DNA of 64,000 nt from Acanthacorydalis orientalis (lineage: Eukaryota > Arthropoda > Insecta > Megaloptera > Corydalidae), in the NCBI GenBank assembly GCA_034766995.1, contig CM068314.1, forward strand, positions 38,848,208-38,912,207, in the 5' to 3' direction. The position numbers and the translations under genes are program-made. Below are positions 37,490 through 52,339 of this stretch, in pieces; within the stretch, counting starts at the first letter, position 1; each line of letters starts with the position of its first letter. The notes below the pieces were generated by a model, which saw only the letters and a program-made list of their open reading frames with translations, was not told the DNA's origin and did not search any database.

Positions 37490-37740
37490 CATATTTGTCT
37501 AAGTAACAAATTTTCTTAAAACATGAACTACCACTGACTGACAATACAGCGAGGGTGGTAGCATGATTCCCAACATCCTCAGGGCATTGTGCTCGTCAAC
37601 CCCTGTACTTCGCTATAATTGTATGATCTGGGTGGCCGATGTTGCAGCCACATCCTTCTGATATGATGTGCGCTTACAAAGAAATTTCGTAAAATAAAAA
37701 GTAAACGAATGAGTCAACCAAACAGGGTCACTGACAAGCA
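37490..37740. other. GC-rich island of unknown nature
   Basis: About 170 bp near 37520-37690 are far richer in GC than the flanks. The plus strand has an open run of about 40 codons (SMIPNILRALCSSTPVLRYN, then CMIWVADVAATSF and a stop). No known RNA, repeat or protein family is recognised. It could be a SINE-like repeat, an exon or a retroelement fragment. Confidence 0.3.
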
Positions 37741-38160
37741 TTTTACAAATAAATTATAAACTTAAAGCTTTGTTTTACAAAATGGCATTAGTCTTCAGTA
37801 ATGAATATAATGTAGTTGATTATTTATGGTGACAGGGATGCTATAAGTAAGCGTGCACAAAAAATGAATGACTGAGAAAAAAATATATATCAGAAGACAA
37901 TGGAAAAGCGTGAGAGATAACTATAAGGAGTTAAAATAAGATTCGGTGATATTGGGATAACAGAGTTACGTTGAAATATTTTGGTCTGATTCTCATATAT
38001 ATGTTTTTAACAATAAATAATATATAGTGAACAAAATAAAATATTCTTGGTAAAATATAACTTAAATGAAATGCATTGAACTTTGGCATGAAATCGTTAT
38101 AAATAATGTTGCAATATTTTAATTTAATGTTCTTTCTGTTTTATAACGAGAAAAATGTAC

Positions 38161-38212
<52 letters not shown>

Positions 38213-38792
38213 GTTTATATCTTTTATTTTGAAAGGAACAAAAAACCGATAAAACATTACATTCAGTTAATTATAAGACAGAAGAATTTTTATATTTTCA
38301 GTTCAATATTTTTTAGATTTTCTATGGTTTCTTTTTTGATAAATTGGTTAGGAATATACTTGCATATATATATATATATATAAATTTTTGCGCTGTAGAT
38401 TATTATTAATAAATTAATACTAAACGTTAAAAACAATATTGAATACTATAAATGTATAGACAAATAATCACATTTTTTTCTAATGTACAAAACATTATAT
38501 TTAAGAAAAAACGTTGATAATATGTCTTGAGCAGATTAGTAAACCACTCTAATAGATTGATTTTCAAGGGTTAAAAAATGTATTAATTGGTAATAGTTAG
38601 GTTATTCATTTTAATATACGAGTATAAGTAATATATATATATATATATATGTCTGTTTATTGTGTAGTTTTTTTTTCGTCCAATTTAACTTACTAGTTTG
38701 ATTATTATTCCAAAAATAGAACTTTGATAATTTGTCATATTACTGAAATTATTTTTTTCATAGTTATTATGTAAGTATTTAAAAGATTGATT

Positions 38793-38843
<51 letters not shown>

Positions 38844-38887
38844 TAAAAATATTATACATATTTGTATATATATATATACAGGTATAT

Positions 38888-38921
<34 letters not shown>

Positions 38922-39064
38922 AAGTTTAAAAAAATTAAATATCTTATAGCAAAAAATAATATTTCTTACCTATAATAAAACCATAGACTTTTATAAAAAT
39001 CGTTAATATTTTCAATATTAAAATGTACAGATATGTAACAAATGCACAGATATGTAAATGTATA

Positions 39065-39153
<89 letters not shown>

Positions 39154-39157
39154 CATA
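37741..39157. other. AT-rich DNA with TA arrays
   Basis: Arrays at 38164-38209, 38361-38382, 38632-38650, 38805-38840, 38880-38920 and 39065-39148. No gene is seen. Confidence 0.65.
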
Positions 39158-39270
39158 CAGTGGAACGTCGATTAACAAGGTGTGGACTAATCGTGATGTT
39201 GATGATTTCTGCGACACTACACATTATTAAGTAAAACGATTTTGACTGTTTTTTTTTCGAAGCATTAAGC
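39158..39270 (+). mobile_element. Pogo/Tigger-like terminal fragment
   Basis: The segment begins CAGTGGAACGTCGATTAACA directly after a TA dinucleotide at the edge of a TA array. CAGTGGAACCTCGATTA-type ends are typical of pogo/Tigger transposons, which duplicate TA. No matching opposite end was found nearby, so this looks like one surviving end; the inner limit is a guess. Confidence 0.5.
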
Positions 39271-39511
39271 AATAAAGCTTTTCATTAATTTGTTAATACG
39301 TTATTAACGTAAACATGGAGAACTGGCTTTTCATTCATCAAAACACACAAGTGTTGTGCAAGATTGGTCGTAAGTTACAAAAATATATTTTAATCAATTT
39401 TCTAGCCAAAAATGTCTCGAATAGGAAATACATCATCTCTCCATTTAAGTAGTTATTCTATAATTACTGAACACTGAGGAATTTGACAGTAATTCAGAAT
39501 ATGTTTATATA

Positions 39512-39551
<40 letters not shown>

Positions 39552-39647
39552 ACAGATTTTAATAATCATAATTGCGATTATCACTGTTTTTAATTATTCG
39601 GGTACTATTCGATGTCAATCAAATTCATACTCAAATTATCGGTATTA

Positions 39648-39706
<59 letters not shown>

Positions 39707-39856
39707 GATAATTTATTAAAAAGCAATCTACATAATATTTTTTTAGTTATATTACGTTTTATATATATGTCTGATAGCTAAATGAACTTTTTTAGAGAAG
39801 GCAATTAATGCCGGTGTGTGTGAGTAATAATTTATTTTTCCTCTATATATATCATT

Positions 39857-39893
<37 letters not shown>

Positions 39894-41181
39894 CATATAA
39901 TTATATATATATATATATATATGTAAATATATATTATATACATGTAAACGATACATTCAATTATAAGGTTATTGGTGTCATTGTAGTGCTCGAAATTGGT
40001 TTAAAATGTCAATATTGCAATTTCTCTATTATAGCAGAAACAATCTCCTTACTTTGAATATAAATAGAATTAAGTTGAATGTCATGTATTGTTGAGCATT
40101 GTTATAGATATTCTTTGATTCAATTAATATAATGTAAATTCATCTTAACATGCATCTTAGTGTGAATTATGTAAACAAACTAACATGTATATCAGGATCT
40201 CATTTGATGCAAATTAAATTGTGACATAGTTGAACTAAACATTCTTTGAATATTATTAATTTTAGTAAATTTCAGAAAGTTAACCCAAATTAAATTATTT
40301 TCCATCTGTTATTTAATTTAGAAATTCTGAAATTTAATAAAAATAAGATTTTTTCTTAATAGGAATGTTGGTAAAATAAATTTTTGTTGAACTGACTTTT
40401 TTCAAACTTTCTTTTCAAAATATTACATATTTCATTTTCTAGTAATTAAATAAATATTTATATAAACGAATATAACTATTTTATACATAAGTGAAGATAA
40501 TATACCATGAATTAAATAAAATAAATTTAAAATCCAAAAATTTCTGAAAATAATTCATATACTTATTATTTTAATTTATGACTTAATTAAAATTCTTGCA
40601 TGGTAAAAATTTATTGTAGACAAAAATTCGGGCAAACAAAGTATAAGAAATTTTAAACAATAACCGTAATTTATTTATAAAGAATCATAGAAATCATTAA
40701 TTCTAAATGAATGTTTGAATTGATTTAAAACAAATTAATTACAAAAAATGAAAAATCAATGATAATTAAAGAAATAAATCAATTGAATGAGTAAGGCAGC
40801 AAAAATAAATGAAAGAGCTTTTTTCTATAGCAACTTGACTGATTTCTTAGATGATTTATTTTTTTCATCTGTCAAAGAATGAGAGCTGATTTAAATAAAT
40901 GCTACCTAATTTACATATACATGTGTTTCGTTTTGAATGTCTCGTGTTACACATAGAGTAAGCTCGAAAATAAAGTACAATAATATGAAACGATGTAATT
41001 TCTCGAAAAATACTCAAAGCAAAAATTGAGAAATTTCCATTGCAGATTTTTTTTACGCTGATGCATGTTTCATTATTAATGTTAAGATCATTTTTTCAAA
41101 AAGTAATTGATATAATTTCTCAATAATATTTGACTTTGTGTTGAATAATAATGCAGATAAATGGTACTATAATTATTTTGA

Positions 41182-41221
<40 letters not shown>

Positions 41222-41404
41222 AACATATAATTATGAATAAAATTTTAATTATGACTAAAATTTGTTTATAATAAATATAATAAACTGAATTTTATTGGCA
41301 TAATTTAAAGAAAAAGCTATATAAACATATAATTATAACTTTCAGAAAATGTTAATTTAACTGATACAAGTTTCATTCCAATTTTAATTTTTCGTTGAAG
41401 TAAA
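39271..41404. other. AT-rich noncoding DNA
   Basis: Arrays at 39506-39551, 39652-39703, 39858-39922 (CA then TA) and 41187-41218. No gene is seen. Confidence 0.6.
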
Positions 41405-41850
41405 CAGTCAAGGAACACGTAACGACTATTAGAAATATACTATCACGCTTTTTAGTGTCTGAAACAATTAACTGTTTTCACAGTTTATGAGCCATAAGAA
41501 AAACCAGACTAACAAAAAAGAGATATGTGTAAAATGTAGTAGGATCGATAATGATGTACGTTTTGTAGGATCGGTTAAAATTTATATTGCTTTTGTTTTA
41601 TGTGCTTTTTGTTAAAATGACAAGTTTACAATATGCTTCTAGTTATACATTTATGTGCTTGTTATGTGTCTTTTTTCGTTTTTGTTTTGCACTGATGGTT
41701 CTTTTATGCGTTAAAAAAGTTATAGTATTTTTAAACGTATTTTCATATATCATATAAAAATACATGTATATACATAATAATAACAAAAGGATTTTCAGTG
41801 CTTTACGAAAAATTACTTTTTTACGAATAAAACTATTCGAGGCTTGACTG
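41405..41850. mobile_element. Possible pogo/Tigger-like MITE
   Basis: The left side begins CAGTCAAGGAACACGTAACG. The right side, read inward, is CAGTCAAGCCTCGAATAG and is followed by TTTTATTCG. Only the first eight bases agree exactly between the ends. The right end is preceded by TA when read inward, the left end by AA. The right end strongly recalls pogo/Tigger termini; the pairing of the two ends is uncertain. Confidence 0.35.
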
Positions 41851-42475
41851 TATCATTTTTACCAATTTTAAATGTTTAAGCCTTCGAATTTCTAAAATAT
41901 TACATTATTTTTATATTTAATTCTACATTAATAAGTTAGATGACATTTTTTAAAATTGAAATTAGGAATAAATATATAAAGATAAAAAATATATAATTAA
42001 AAATTATGATTAAATTATTTATTTTATATTATTTAATTATTTCATAATCGTACATTTTCATCATAATTATAATAAAGTAGTCATACAATGATTATTAAAT
42101 AAAGAACGTAAATGGTATTATTAATTTGTTTAATCAATGACTCATAAAGTTAGTGCACTTTTTTAATAAAAAATAATTAACGAAATTAATTATAAATTAC
42201 TATTAGTGTTACAAAATAGTTTTAAAAAATATTTAAAACATGATAAATTCGAAAAATAATTACGCTTCAAACATATGCAGAATTTTTTATAAAAATATAA
42301 AAGTCAAATGTGTTGTAATTGGCAATTTAAATTCTTTGTTCCATTTTGAAAGCATCAGTTTTTCATTGTATTCGAATTTGTAAGAATAATGGATTTTTGT
42401 ATTTTTTTTAGAGGGTATCTCCCAGTATTGTATGAGTAAAGCAATTTTCATAGAGAAATTAAAACTACTATTGTA

Positions 42476-42530
<55 letters not shown>

Positions 42531-42682
42531 ATTAAAAATAAAATTTATATTTCTTAAATATAATCTTCGCTTGGGTATTAATAATATTTTCAATTTCATG
42601 TTCGAAACTGGTATGTAAAAATTCAATGCGTTTCGATAATGTCTCCTGTAGCAATTGGTCTAAATTTGTGGTTTGAGCATCC

Positions 42683-42720
<38 letters not shown>

Positions 42721-42727
42721 CATATAC

Positions 42728-42774
<47 letters not shown>

Positions 42775-43914
42775 AACTGACAATATTATAGTATATAATC
42801 TATTTTTAATCGTCAGTGATTATTATCTTCTAAATACAAGTATATACTGAAATTCTGTCAAATATATTTTTTGTAACAGTTGATGAGGAAACAATGTACT
42901 AATTTTTTTACATCCTCCAATTAATATAATTGCTTAACGGACGTTGATTGTAATACTCCTAGATTCAGCAAAATTTTTCGTGTAGTTGTTTTAGGGTTAA
43001 TATCCATGATTATACAAACTATCATAGGAAAGTTGAAATAAGCATTTTGAATAAGGCTTATTTTTAAGTTCGAATTTTATCGAGAGAAATTAAACTAGTA
43101 CTGACGTTTTTTTATGTTTAAAAAATGTCTGGCATCTTTATTGTAAATAATAAAAATATTTTTCCTTACGGAGCCATTTTAGATTCGCTTTCTTATTTTT
43201 ATATATGTAGATCATAATATATTTCAAATGATATTCTGTACAGCTTATTTCAATTCAATTGTCTGTGTATCGTTAATTGAATAAAGTAAAAAAGTGTTTA
43301 ACCGTCAATTTAAAATATTTTACCTATGCATTGTTTTATACTACAAATGGTTAGTAGCAAGCAATTGCTTATATTTAAGTCATAGCATCGCATTCACAAA
43401 AAATGACTCTACTTATCAGATAAATATTATTAAGCAGATTTATTATATTATTATTTTTTTTTATTTCCATAAAATCTTTGAAGTCTCATATTTTAACATA
43501 TATTTTTTTTTAAAAAAATGATATTGTTATTTTGTTTTACAATATTTTTAAAGTGTGAACTGATAGCATTTATCTTTTCTAAGAAAGTAATTTAGATAGA
43601 TATTTTTTGATTATTTACCAATTGTACATGAAAATAAATATAAATGCACGGTCGAAAGAAAAAATATTTTACTTGAAATAATTTTGATAGTGTGCATTGT
43701 TAATAAAATATATTTTTGAATTATTACCTAGTTAATAAAAAAAAGATATAAAATAATAACGGTAAAATACGTAAAGAAAAACAATAAATATAAACACGAA
43801 TTAAGTTTCAATTACAACAAAGAGTTACATCGCGTTCTTGTATAAGTAACGATAAAGTTGATCCGGCTTGCATACAAACAACAGTCGAGTGCAACCACAA
43901 GAAAGAGTACATTA
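41851..43914. other. AT-rich noncoding DNA
   Basis: Arrays at 42480-42528 and 42684-42772. A 75-codon frame at 43294-43521 is AT-driven with no domain. Nothing else is seen. Confidence 0.6.
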
Positions 43915-44702
43915 TTAGCCAGTGGCGCGATTTGTTATTAGAGAGAAAAGAGGCGAACATTCACATACACACAAGGAGTTATGCGCGTGTGTGCGTGTAT
44001 GCGTGTAGCTGCATTCACGGGTTAAACACAACGTTCTGTGATGTAACCATGATGATGACGTAACGTGCGCGCAGAGGCTGCCTCTGGCCGCTACGACGAC
44101 GACGCCGACGTCGACGCGGGGAGTGTGGCGCGGGGTAATAGCACGGTTGCACGCGACGGACCAGAGCCGCCTATCGATCCGCTGGCGCCAGGAGTAGATG
44201 TCGTAGCACGAGACAGACAAAGACAGGCAGCGGCTCAGTCGCGTCGTATAACCGGCAAGTGCGCGTCGTTCACAGCGTCAGTTCTCTCTCCTGTGGCATG
44301 CACGACATGGCCGGTTCGGTTATCACTCCCGCCACTCGGCTCTAGTCCAGTGTCCGGTAAAGATCATCATCTTCAACATCCAAAGCACCACCGCAGTCTG
44401 AATCCGGCGACTGCTTCTTGCTGTGTTTCTTCACTGCTGTCGTATTTTTTTTTCTTTGGAACTTTATTCCTCCGTTCGTCAAGTGTAACCGCGAGTGTGT
44501 TGCTTCTTACTACTTCTGCTGTGAAACGTGGTGATTCCTGTTGGTGCAGTGCGATTTCTTTTTGAATATCGAATTTGATTCGAGTGACCGACGTCGTCGT
44601 CACCGGAACGACTTAGTTATCGGGTTAAAATCAGTACCGTTGGTGCAGATTCTGTCCTGAGACTATCGTTTCCTTTCCCGCGCGTGTACTCTACCGATGC
44701 AG
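43915..44702 (+). promoter_or_regulatory. CpG-rich promoter and first exon of an unidentified gene
   Basis: This is the most GC- and CpG-rich segment of the window, with GACGTCGACGCGGGG-type runs. It ends in CGATGCAG|GTATGTATG, a strong splice donor at 44703. An ATG at 44697-44699 (ATG CAG, then the intron) could be the start codon, giving a first coding exon of only two codons, or the whole exon may be noncoding leader. Transcription probably starts somewhere in 44200-44350. ATGATGACGTAACGT at 44052-44066 is shared with the 28.2-kb island. Long open frames on both strands here (for example 166 codons at 44065-44565) lack domains and probably reflect high GC. No downstream exon is recognised up to 64000, so the first intron would exceed 19 kb. 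Confidence 0.65.
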
Positions 44703-45198
44703 GTATGTATGTCACTGGGTCTGACAGGTGGTAAAGAAGCTTTGCCTGTGTTTGTGTATTCGTATAATGGGTCAAGTACAGTAGAGTAGCCGTTGCGGTG
44801 TACTTAAACGACCAGATAAATTATTATCAAATTTATGCAATTACAGAACTACTAACAATGTCACTTGTACCTTAATTTAACATCAAAATGTTTTCTTGGA
44901 TGTTGCTTGCGTTCTGCACGAATTATTATTTATACAATAAGACAATATATACTTTTTAAACACGTTTGTTTATTAACACATTTGTTGATGTTTATATTAA
45001 TATTGTACAAAATTAAATGATTGATATTTTTAAGACGAAAACATTTTCGTATCTTTTATTAATTAAAATGGTATAAGTACCTAAAACCATATTCGGCAAT
45101 TATTTGTATCGTGACTAGCATCATCTGTCAAATGATGATATCATAGAAATAAAATTATATTTACTTTTTTATATTTCATTGACCTGTTTTCATTACAA

Positions 45199-45260
<62 letters not shown>

Positions 45261-47249
45261 TTGTGTGCATAAACACAATTTAAATTAGAACAAAGAAAAA
45301 TATTATAAATATACAAAAGATATTTAAATGTTACAAATTAATAGTCTCGAATAGTGATAATAAATATTATGATATTTATTATTTTCACTGAATTTTTTTT
45401 ATAAGTTTTATTATTTGGGGATATTATCTATATATATATATATATATATATACTCCTATATATATACATATATGTATGTATATATAATACAGATAATTAT
45501 ATGTTTATATTATATCCTAATATAAATTTAAAAAACACAGAGAACTAAAATACAAGCAAAACATATATTTATTTGAAAATATTATAATTTGCCAAAAGAT
45601 AAGGTATATTATATTTGAATAATTTGATATGTTCATTATATTTATCTTGACGAAAATTGTTTCAAATACTCAAGGAAATTATAATTGGGTTGAAGAGACA
45701 TACGATACATGCAGAAGAAATGTAAATACTAAATTACGAATATATAAATAGTTTACTAAAAGAAGAACAAAAATATTAAAAATATAGAAATATGGAATAA
45801 AGTGAATTTATTTAAAAATTGATTTTTAAACAGTTTGAAGTGTTAAGTACAATAAAAATATTTATTTGAAAGATAATCAATAGATTAAAAAGTATTTAAT
45901 TTATCTTATAATTGATTATTTTACAAAAAGCCAATAGTTTCAAGAATCATGTCTAAAGGAGATGAAGAGGGTTAATTATAAATATCTTTTGATTGATAGT
46001 AAAGCTCATAGTACTTTGAATTTTGTAACAACATCGATTAAGTAGTACGATTCGGAAATAAAAGAGAGAGATAATTTAGCGTTAGGAAGACGAAAACAGA
46101 ATGTAATAGTGTATGGGATTGAAATGTTATCTATAGAACTTGAAATATATGTAAATAGAATCCGGGGAGAGTCAGTTGCTTCCTTCTGTATTTTGCATCA
46201 ATTTCTTATTTCTGCATCTTCCTTCAAAAAAAAAAAAATAAAGTGGAGAATATGTACAAGCGATTAGTTTTATTCCTAAATAACTTCTTGTTACTGGACT
46301 GGTTTGTTTTAAGTGATGTATTGTTATAAAAAATATTTTAATAACACATTTTTTAAAATCACGTTAAAATAGTTTAAAATTAATGAAATGAAAAAATGTC
46401 TGAAAATAATTAGTTTGTATAAGGCCATTTTTATTCATTTATCATACAAATATTTATCTAGATAAAAATGTAAATGATATATTTTTATAATAGTATATAA
46501 AGATTATTTTGATTATTTTTTTTAATATTTTTATATTAACAGTATTATAGACAAAGAAATTATATTGCAGAAAAAAATATTATATACTGTGAAATTTTAT
46601 TGCTCGTCTTTGCAAAAGATTTACAAATTATTTACACTGCATCGTTATGTACAACTGATCAATATAAAGAATAATAAATGAAATGATTCATTTTGTAAAT
46701 CTAAATAAAACGAGCTAAAAGCTTTTAATGCTTTTAGTTTTTGTGAATCTTTTTTACTGCTGTCTGAAATCTTATTATACAGATGTATTCATTTGAATAC
46801 GAATTAATTATTGAAACTTAATGTTTTATTTTACTGCTAACAAAACATTTTCAAAAAACTATTATTTTCTAATTATTATTTGCCTAAAACTTGTTTTTTT
46901 TTTCAACATATTTAAAATTTACTTCTTCGTAAACGGATAATTAACGGTTATATTAAAAATCTTTTTAAAAATTTATTTTAAAATCTCTTTTATAAAAATG
47001 TATAAACTTGAACTAAAACTTTAACACTTGTTATTATCTTACTTTTAAAATACAATTTAATTAATGTCAATTAAAAATACCAATTTCTGATAAGTTACAC
47101 ACACACACACATGTATGCATCTATATTTAAATGCGTATTTAAATATAAAATTAATTACAGTTATTTTTATCGTTACTTTTTTAGTAGTTTAAAAATAAGT
47201 ATTTTTTTCATAGATTGTGTTTCTTTATATTTTACTTACATTTTAGAAT

Positions 47250-47282
<33 letters not shown>

Positions 47283-47479
47283 CTATATATATATATATAT
47301 AGTATATTTGTTTTTTTTTTCGTAGAGTATTAGTTGCCTTAATTATATAAATATATACTATTAACATAAATATGATTTTAACAAATTCAAATTTTAAGAA
47401 CATAATTGAAAACTATCATTTCATTTTATACTTTTTTTTCTGAATATACTGATAAAGATTTAATCAAAATGCACATATT

Positions 47480-47531
<52 letters not shown>

Positions 47532-48571
47532 ATATATATATCAACGACAAAAAAAAGTTACATTCAATATTCAAAATTCAAATGAAAATCGTTATGTAAA
47601 CATTTTCTTTATAAAATATTATGTAAAAATTAGTAAAAAAAGGTAGATTTTTAATATTGAATATATTTATTTAAAGGACAAGAAAATTTAATGATTAAAA
47701 AAACTTTTTATCTGAACGAGAAGACAGTTGTAATTAATACTTTAATAAAAAAATAATACTTTAATAATAAAATAAAGTATAATTTGGAAATTTAGAGTTA
47801 TGTCTTATTTAAATCTGATTTAATGCGAAAGAAATAATTTATTTTAATTAAATTATGTTACAATAATGTTGCGTTTATAGCATGTAAGAGGATCCCAAAC
47901 CTAAAATTCAAGCATGAAGTAAATTAGAGTAAAAGTGTTATGTTCTAACAAAATGAATTTCTTGTAATATTATATTTTATTTAACAAGATTAATTTAAAA
48001 TATGGATGCTGTAACTAACATTTAAAACCAATTAAAAAACTGTAGCATAATACAAATATGCGGATAAAGATGAGTTATTTTTGCATATAAAATAATGTTT
48101 GCATTTTAGTGAAGAAAATCTTGTTTTGGTATTTATATTTATAAATACTAATAAAATTAATAAAAATGTTTTTTCCAATATTATTTACATTTGAATAAAA
48201 AAACGAATGAACACACCTGAAGCTAATCTAAAAAAGATTCTTCTTTACATAAAAGAATTTACTGAACTCATTTCTATTTACACAAATTTCAGTGCCAATT
48301 TTTAATTGTGCTGGTATTTAATTATTTATTAAATAAATTCATAAACGATTAGATGTTGAATATTGATATTAACATCAAATACGAATAAAGTATTCGGAAA
48401 AAAACGGTATTGATTTTATTTTCGTAGCTATGTGGCAATATAATTATTTATAATTCAGTATGAAACAATTTTGTTAGAGAAGCTTTTTTCTTAATAGACG
48501 TCTTGTTTCTAGTTTAAATCTAAAATTGATAATATCGTTTTAAAATATATCAGTATTATTAGGTGCTTTTG

Positions 48572-48618
<47 letters not shown>

Positions 48619-49340
48619 AATTTTGTATCAGTTTATTTTGTATTTAGTATAATTTCTTGAAAATAAAATTTACTTATGGAAAACCCGTTATGTAATGTTT
48701 TATATAAAATAAATATAAATAATAAAATGATTCGTATATCACCATAAATAAATTATAATATTTTATGTTGTTGTCTCTAGAATAATTGTCTTATATGTTG
48801 GTAACAACAATTTCAATTTAAGCATACAGCTTAAGGATGACCGGTTATAAGAATTATACAAAAGATGAGTGGTATAGTTAGATTGAAACAGTAATGCAGA
48901 AGATGATAATGAAAAATAATAATATAGCCATGCTTTTATGCACTCCATTTTTCTTTTTATTTATTTAAACATACTATGTGTATATATATTTAAAGTAATT
49001 AAACTACTTTTTTAATAAATTACACAAGATACGATTGAGTTTAATTAGTTAGATTTCGACTACTGACCTTTTAGCTTATAATGCTTTCATTTCATCGTTA
49101 TGATCTTTAAACTTTTATGTTAATGTAGATTTGAATTATCATATTTTAGCGGTCAAAAGTCGTCAACCTCCAAACTATTGTTTAATTATAATATGGTTAA
49201 AGTTTAGTGTTAAAGTTTTGGAGTGAGATCAATAAACCGAGAGTTCAAAGCTAAAAGTTAAATCAGCTAGATTTATTTTGATTCGCTAATACGTAATTAA
49301 TGGTAGTAGAGGAACTGTTTCGACATTACTCGTTTGATGA

Positions 49341-49394
<54 letters not shown>
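44703..49394. other. AT-rich DNA, probably intron of the 44-kb gene
   Basis: Arrays at 45201-45256, 45428-45488, 47251-47301, 47483-47541, 48578-48614 and 49346-49394. No exon or repeat family is recognised. Confidence 0.5.
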
Positions 49395-49397
<3 letters not shown>

Positions 49398-49477
49398 TAG
49401 CAGCAATAGCAGCAGCTTCTGTCAATCCACTGATAAATAAATCTTTTTCTTGAATTTCCATTTTGTACAATTGAATG
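49395..49477 (-). mobile_element. 5'-truncated 3' fragment of the RTE LINE family
   Basis: About 80 bp matching the extreme 3' end of the LINE at 8.7 kb. GTCAATCCACTG and TTTCCATTTTGT are shared in the same order and spacing. The tail is GCT-rich instead of GAT repeats, and it ends against a (TA)n array exactly as the long copy does. Severe 5' truncation is usual for LINE insertions. Confidence 0.7.
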
Positions 49478-49930
49478 ATATATGTATATAATAACTACAC
49501 ACGCACTATACACGTACATAGACTTAATATTCTTAAATGATATATCATTAAAAATCTTTTTTCGTAGGTAATTAAAAAAGTAATATACAATTTTGAAAAA
49601 CTCATAAATGTAAATATATTCTTTTCTACCAAGCAGATAAACAATAGTCGATTAGAATTAATTTATATGTAAAAAATAAAATGACATACTTTTATACAAC
49701 TATTTAAGTTGAAATGACGTCAGTTTAAAATAAATAATAAATTTGAAAATATATGTAAACATATTTAAATAGAGCATATAAAATTATGTCGATTTATATC
49801 ATTTAATTTATAAATATATAGTAATACACATAATATCTATATGTAGATATTTATTCTTCAAAAATGATTCTTTGTTTTCATTTTGTAAATGGTTGCAAAT
49901 ATTTTATAAATAGGTATGATATACGCAATA

Positions 49931-49992
<62 letters not shown>

Positions 49993-50410
49993 ATAAACAC
50001 GCATCCATCCGGAATTGTTATTCAGTGCGCCTACACTAAATGGTTCAATTTTACGTACAGAAACGCGACTATGATGTATTTATTTAATCTTTATTTCGGA
50101 AAATTCTCAGTATTGATAAGTTTTACATTTATCTCCCAATATCTGTTGAATGTAATCTTTATTTATATTTCCGATTAAATCTGTTATAAGAAATATTTCC
50201 AAATAATTACAGAAATATAAATACATTTAGGTCGTATAATATATACAATGATTTTATTATTCAAAATTAAATCCATTTATTTACTCAAAAGATTTTTTTA
50301 GGTAATAAACGTAATATATGGGGAGCTAATATATTTTTCCATAATTAATTTAGTGGAAAATATTGCTCATGTAAACAATTAACATGCCTTTTTCTTTGGC
50401 TACAGATTTA

Positions 50411-50460
<50 letters not shown>

Positions 50461-52300
50461 CATTTTTGTTTTGTGTACACAAGGCTAAAAATATTATTAT
50501 TTGCCTTGAGCAGTTTAACATTTTTGCACCGGTCCTGGGTACAGGAAATCTAGAAAAACCAACATAAAGCACGATCAATACTTTCGTCAAACTTAATAGA
50601 GGAACTGCTTTAAAACTTCTGTTTCAAGAAAGAAACTTTAGAAGCGCTGTAATGGAGAGGTTTTGGTGTAAAATATAGACATATTGTAGATACATTGAGT
50701 TTGAAAGTGTGGTCACTGGTTAATAAAAAATTGTTTCCCATATTATAAGACTGGTTAATTAATTTACAATGCTATATAATAGTTATTTATATTTTCTTTG
50801 TTTCCTCTACATTTTTTTTTAGTTAGTAAACAATTTTTCTTTATTATACAAAATATAATATCATGTAACATAAATCATATATTCTTAATAATTTTTGTAG
50901 TTACTAATGTAGACGTTAATTTAAATTCCTTGAAATAAATAAAAAAATGTTGTAATACTTTAAAAAAATCAGAATAGTATTTGATTTTTTACAAAAATAT
51001 TACTGTTTTTTTTCCTTTATCAAGTATATGTAAAAAGACATAGCATAGAATAATTCATAATTATTAAATATTCCAGAACCTATGCATTTTTTATAACAAG
51101 TTTATCATATTTGCAATGATATTTAACCTCAATATATTAATTTTTTATCATTTTGATATCCAAAATGGTTCATAAATTACTACAACTGTTGTATTTTATG
51201 ATATGAAATTAAATATTAAGAAGTGTGTTTATTTTATAAACATATTAAAATTAGTAAATTTCTTTTTCCAAATCTGAGTTTAAAAAATAAATCAGCGCAC
51301 CATTCGTATCAAATGAAAAATAATAGTTAAAAGTATTTTAAAACATAACAATCTGCGATAAAAGAAAAATCAAAAACTTATCTTCTTTCGCTTACATGAG
51401 GATTTTATTTTCAAATCAAATCGACTGCAAATGTACATTCGAGTTCAACGTCGAATTTATGATAAATGTATTGCATCCACTGCAGAGTATTCACGTACAC
51501 ATATAAATTTATTTCAAATCATTGTCTAGCGTAGAGAAGTTATTAAATGTATATTTCTTCCTACAATATTGTGAGATAGAAAATATATTTTATTTTTAGT
51601 TGTTATATTTCGAAATATATAAGATTTGTTGTTTATTATCATTTGTCTGGTTAACATCTACGAATGGTTGTCAGTAAGTAAAAGTCGAAAGTTATTTATA
51701 CCAATATATTGCGTTCCTGCTTCAAAAGTAATAATTTAAAAATTGTGATATTCCGCAAAAGCCAATTTTAAACTCTTAATAATCATTGGTTGTGTTCAGC
51801 CGACTGAGTGCTTACTGAAAGATCATTTCCTATGTTTATACGATCAAAAGTGAGCGCTCAGTTTCGGATATTTCAGTATTATTTGACATTTGTTTCATTT
51901 CGAGATTCCAAAATTTATTACATATTTTTATATTCACATTTTAACAATTTCGTGTACCTTCATCTTATGCATATTTTCCACATTCATCTTTAGTTACAAT
52001 TAAAAAATAACAAAAACTACGAGAATATTGCATAAATATCATGAAAATACTTTTAATTATCTTGAATTTAAAAAACGATCTGCTTAAGAAGCATTCTTTT
52101 CTATTTTTATAATAAAAAAAAAGAATTTGGTTACACCCAGTAGGCTAAATATAGCCATTGTTACATTATTTGTATGTTAATAACTTAGGAAGTAGTATTG
52201 AAATCTCATGTTTATTATTTTTATAGATCAAAGTTAATCTTTTTTTAATTATCAATAAAATGAAAAATCACATTTTTATGTTGTCTCAGTTTTCAAGTAC

Positions 52301-52339
<39 letters not shown>

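Noticed and set aside
43919..43935. CAGTGGCG-type strings (also near 34670 and 53552) as transposon ends
   Set aside because: Short matches without partners or duplications; the one at 43919 lies in the promoter island.
44065..44565. A 166-codon plus-strand frame, and a 101-codon minus-strand frame at 43915-44220
   Set aside because: Both overlap in a CpG-rich first-exon region where stops are rare; no domain, low-complexity Asp/Ala/Arg and Ser/Leu stretches, and the true exon end (donor at 44703) lies outside the frames.
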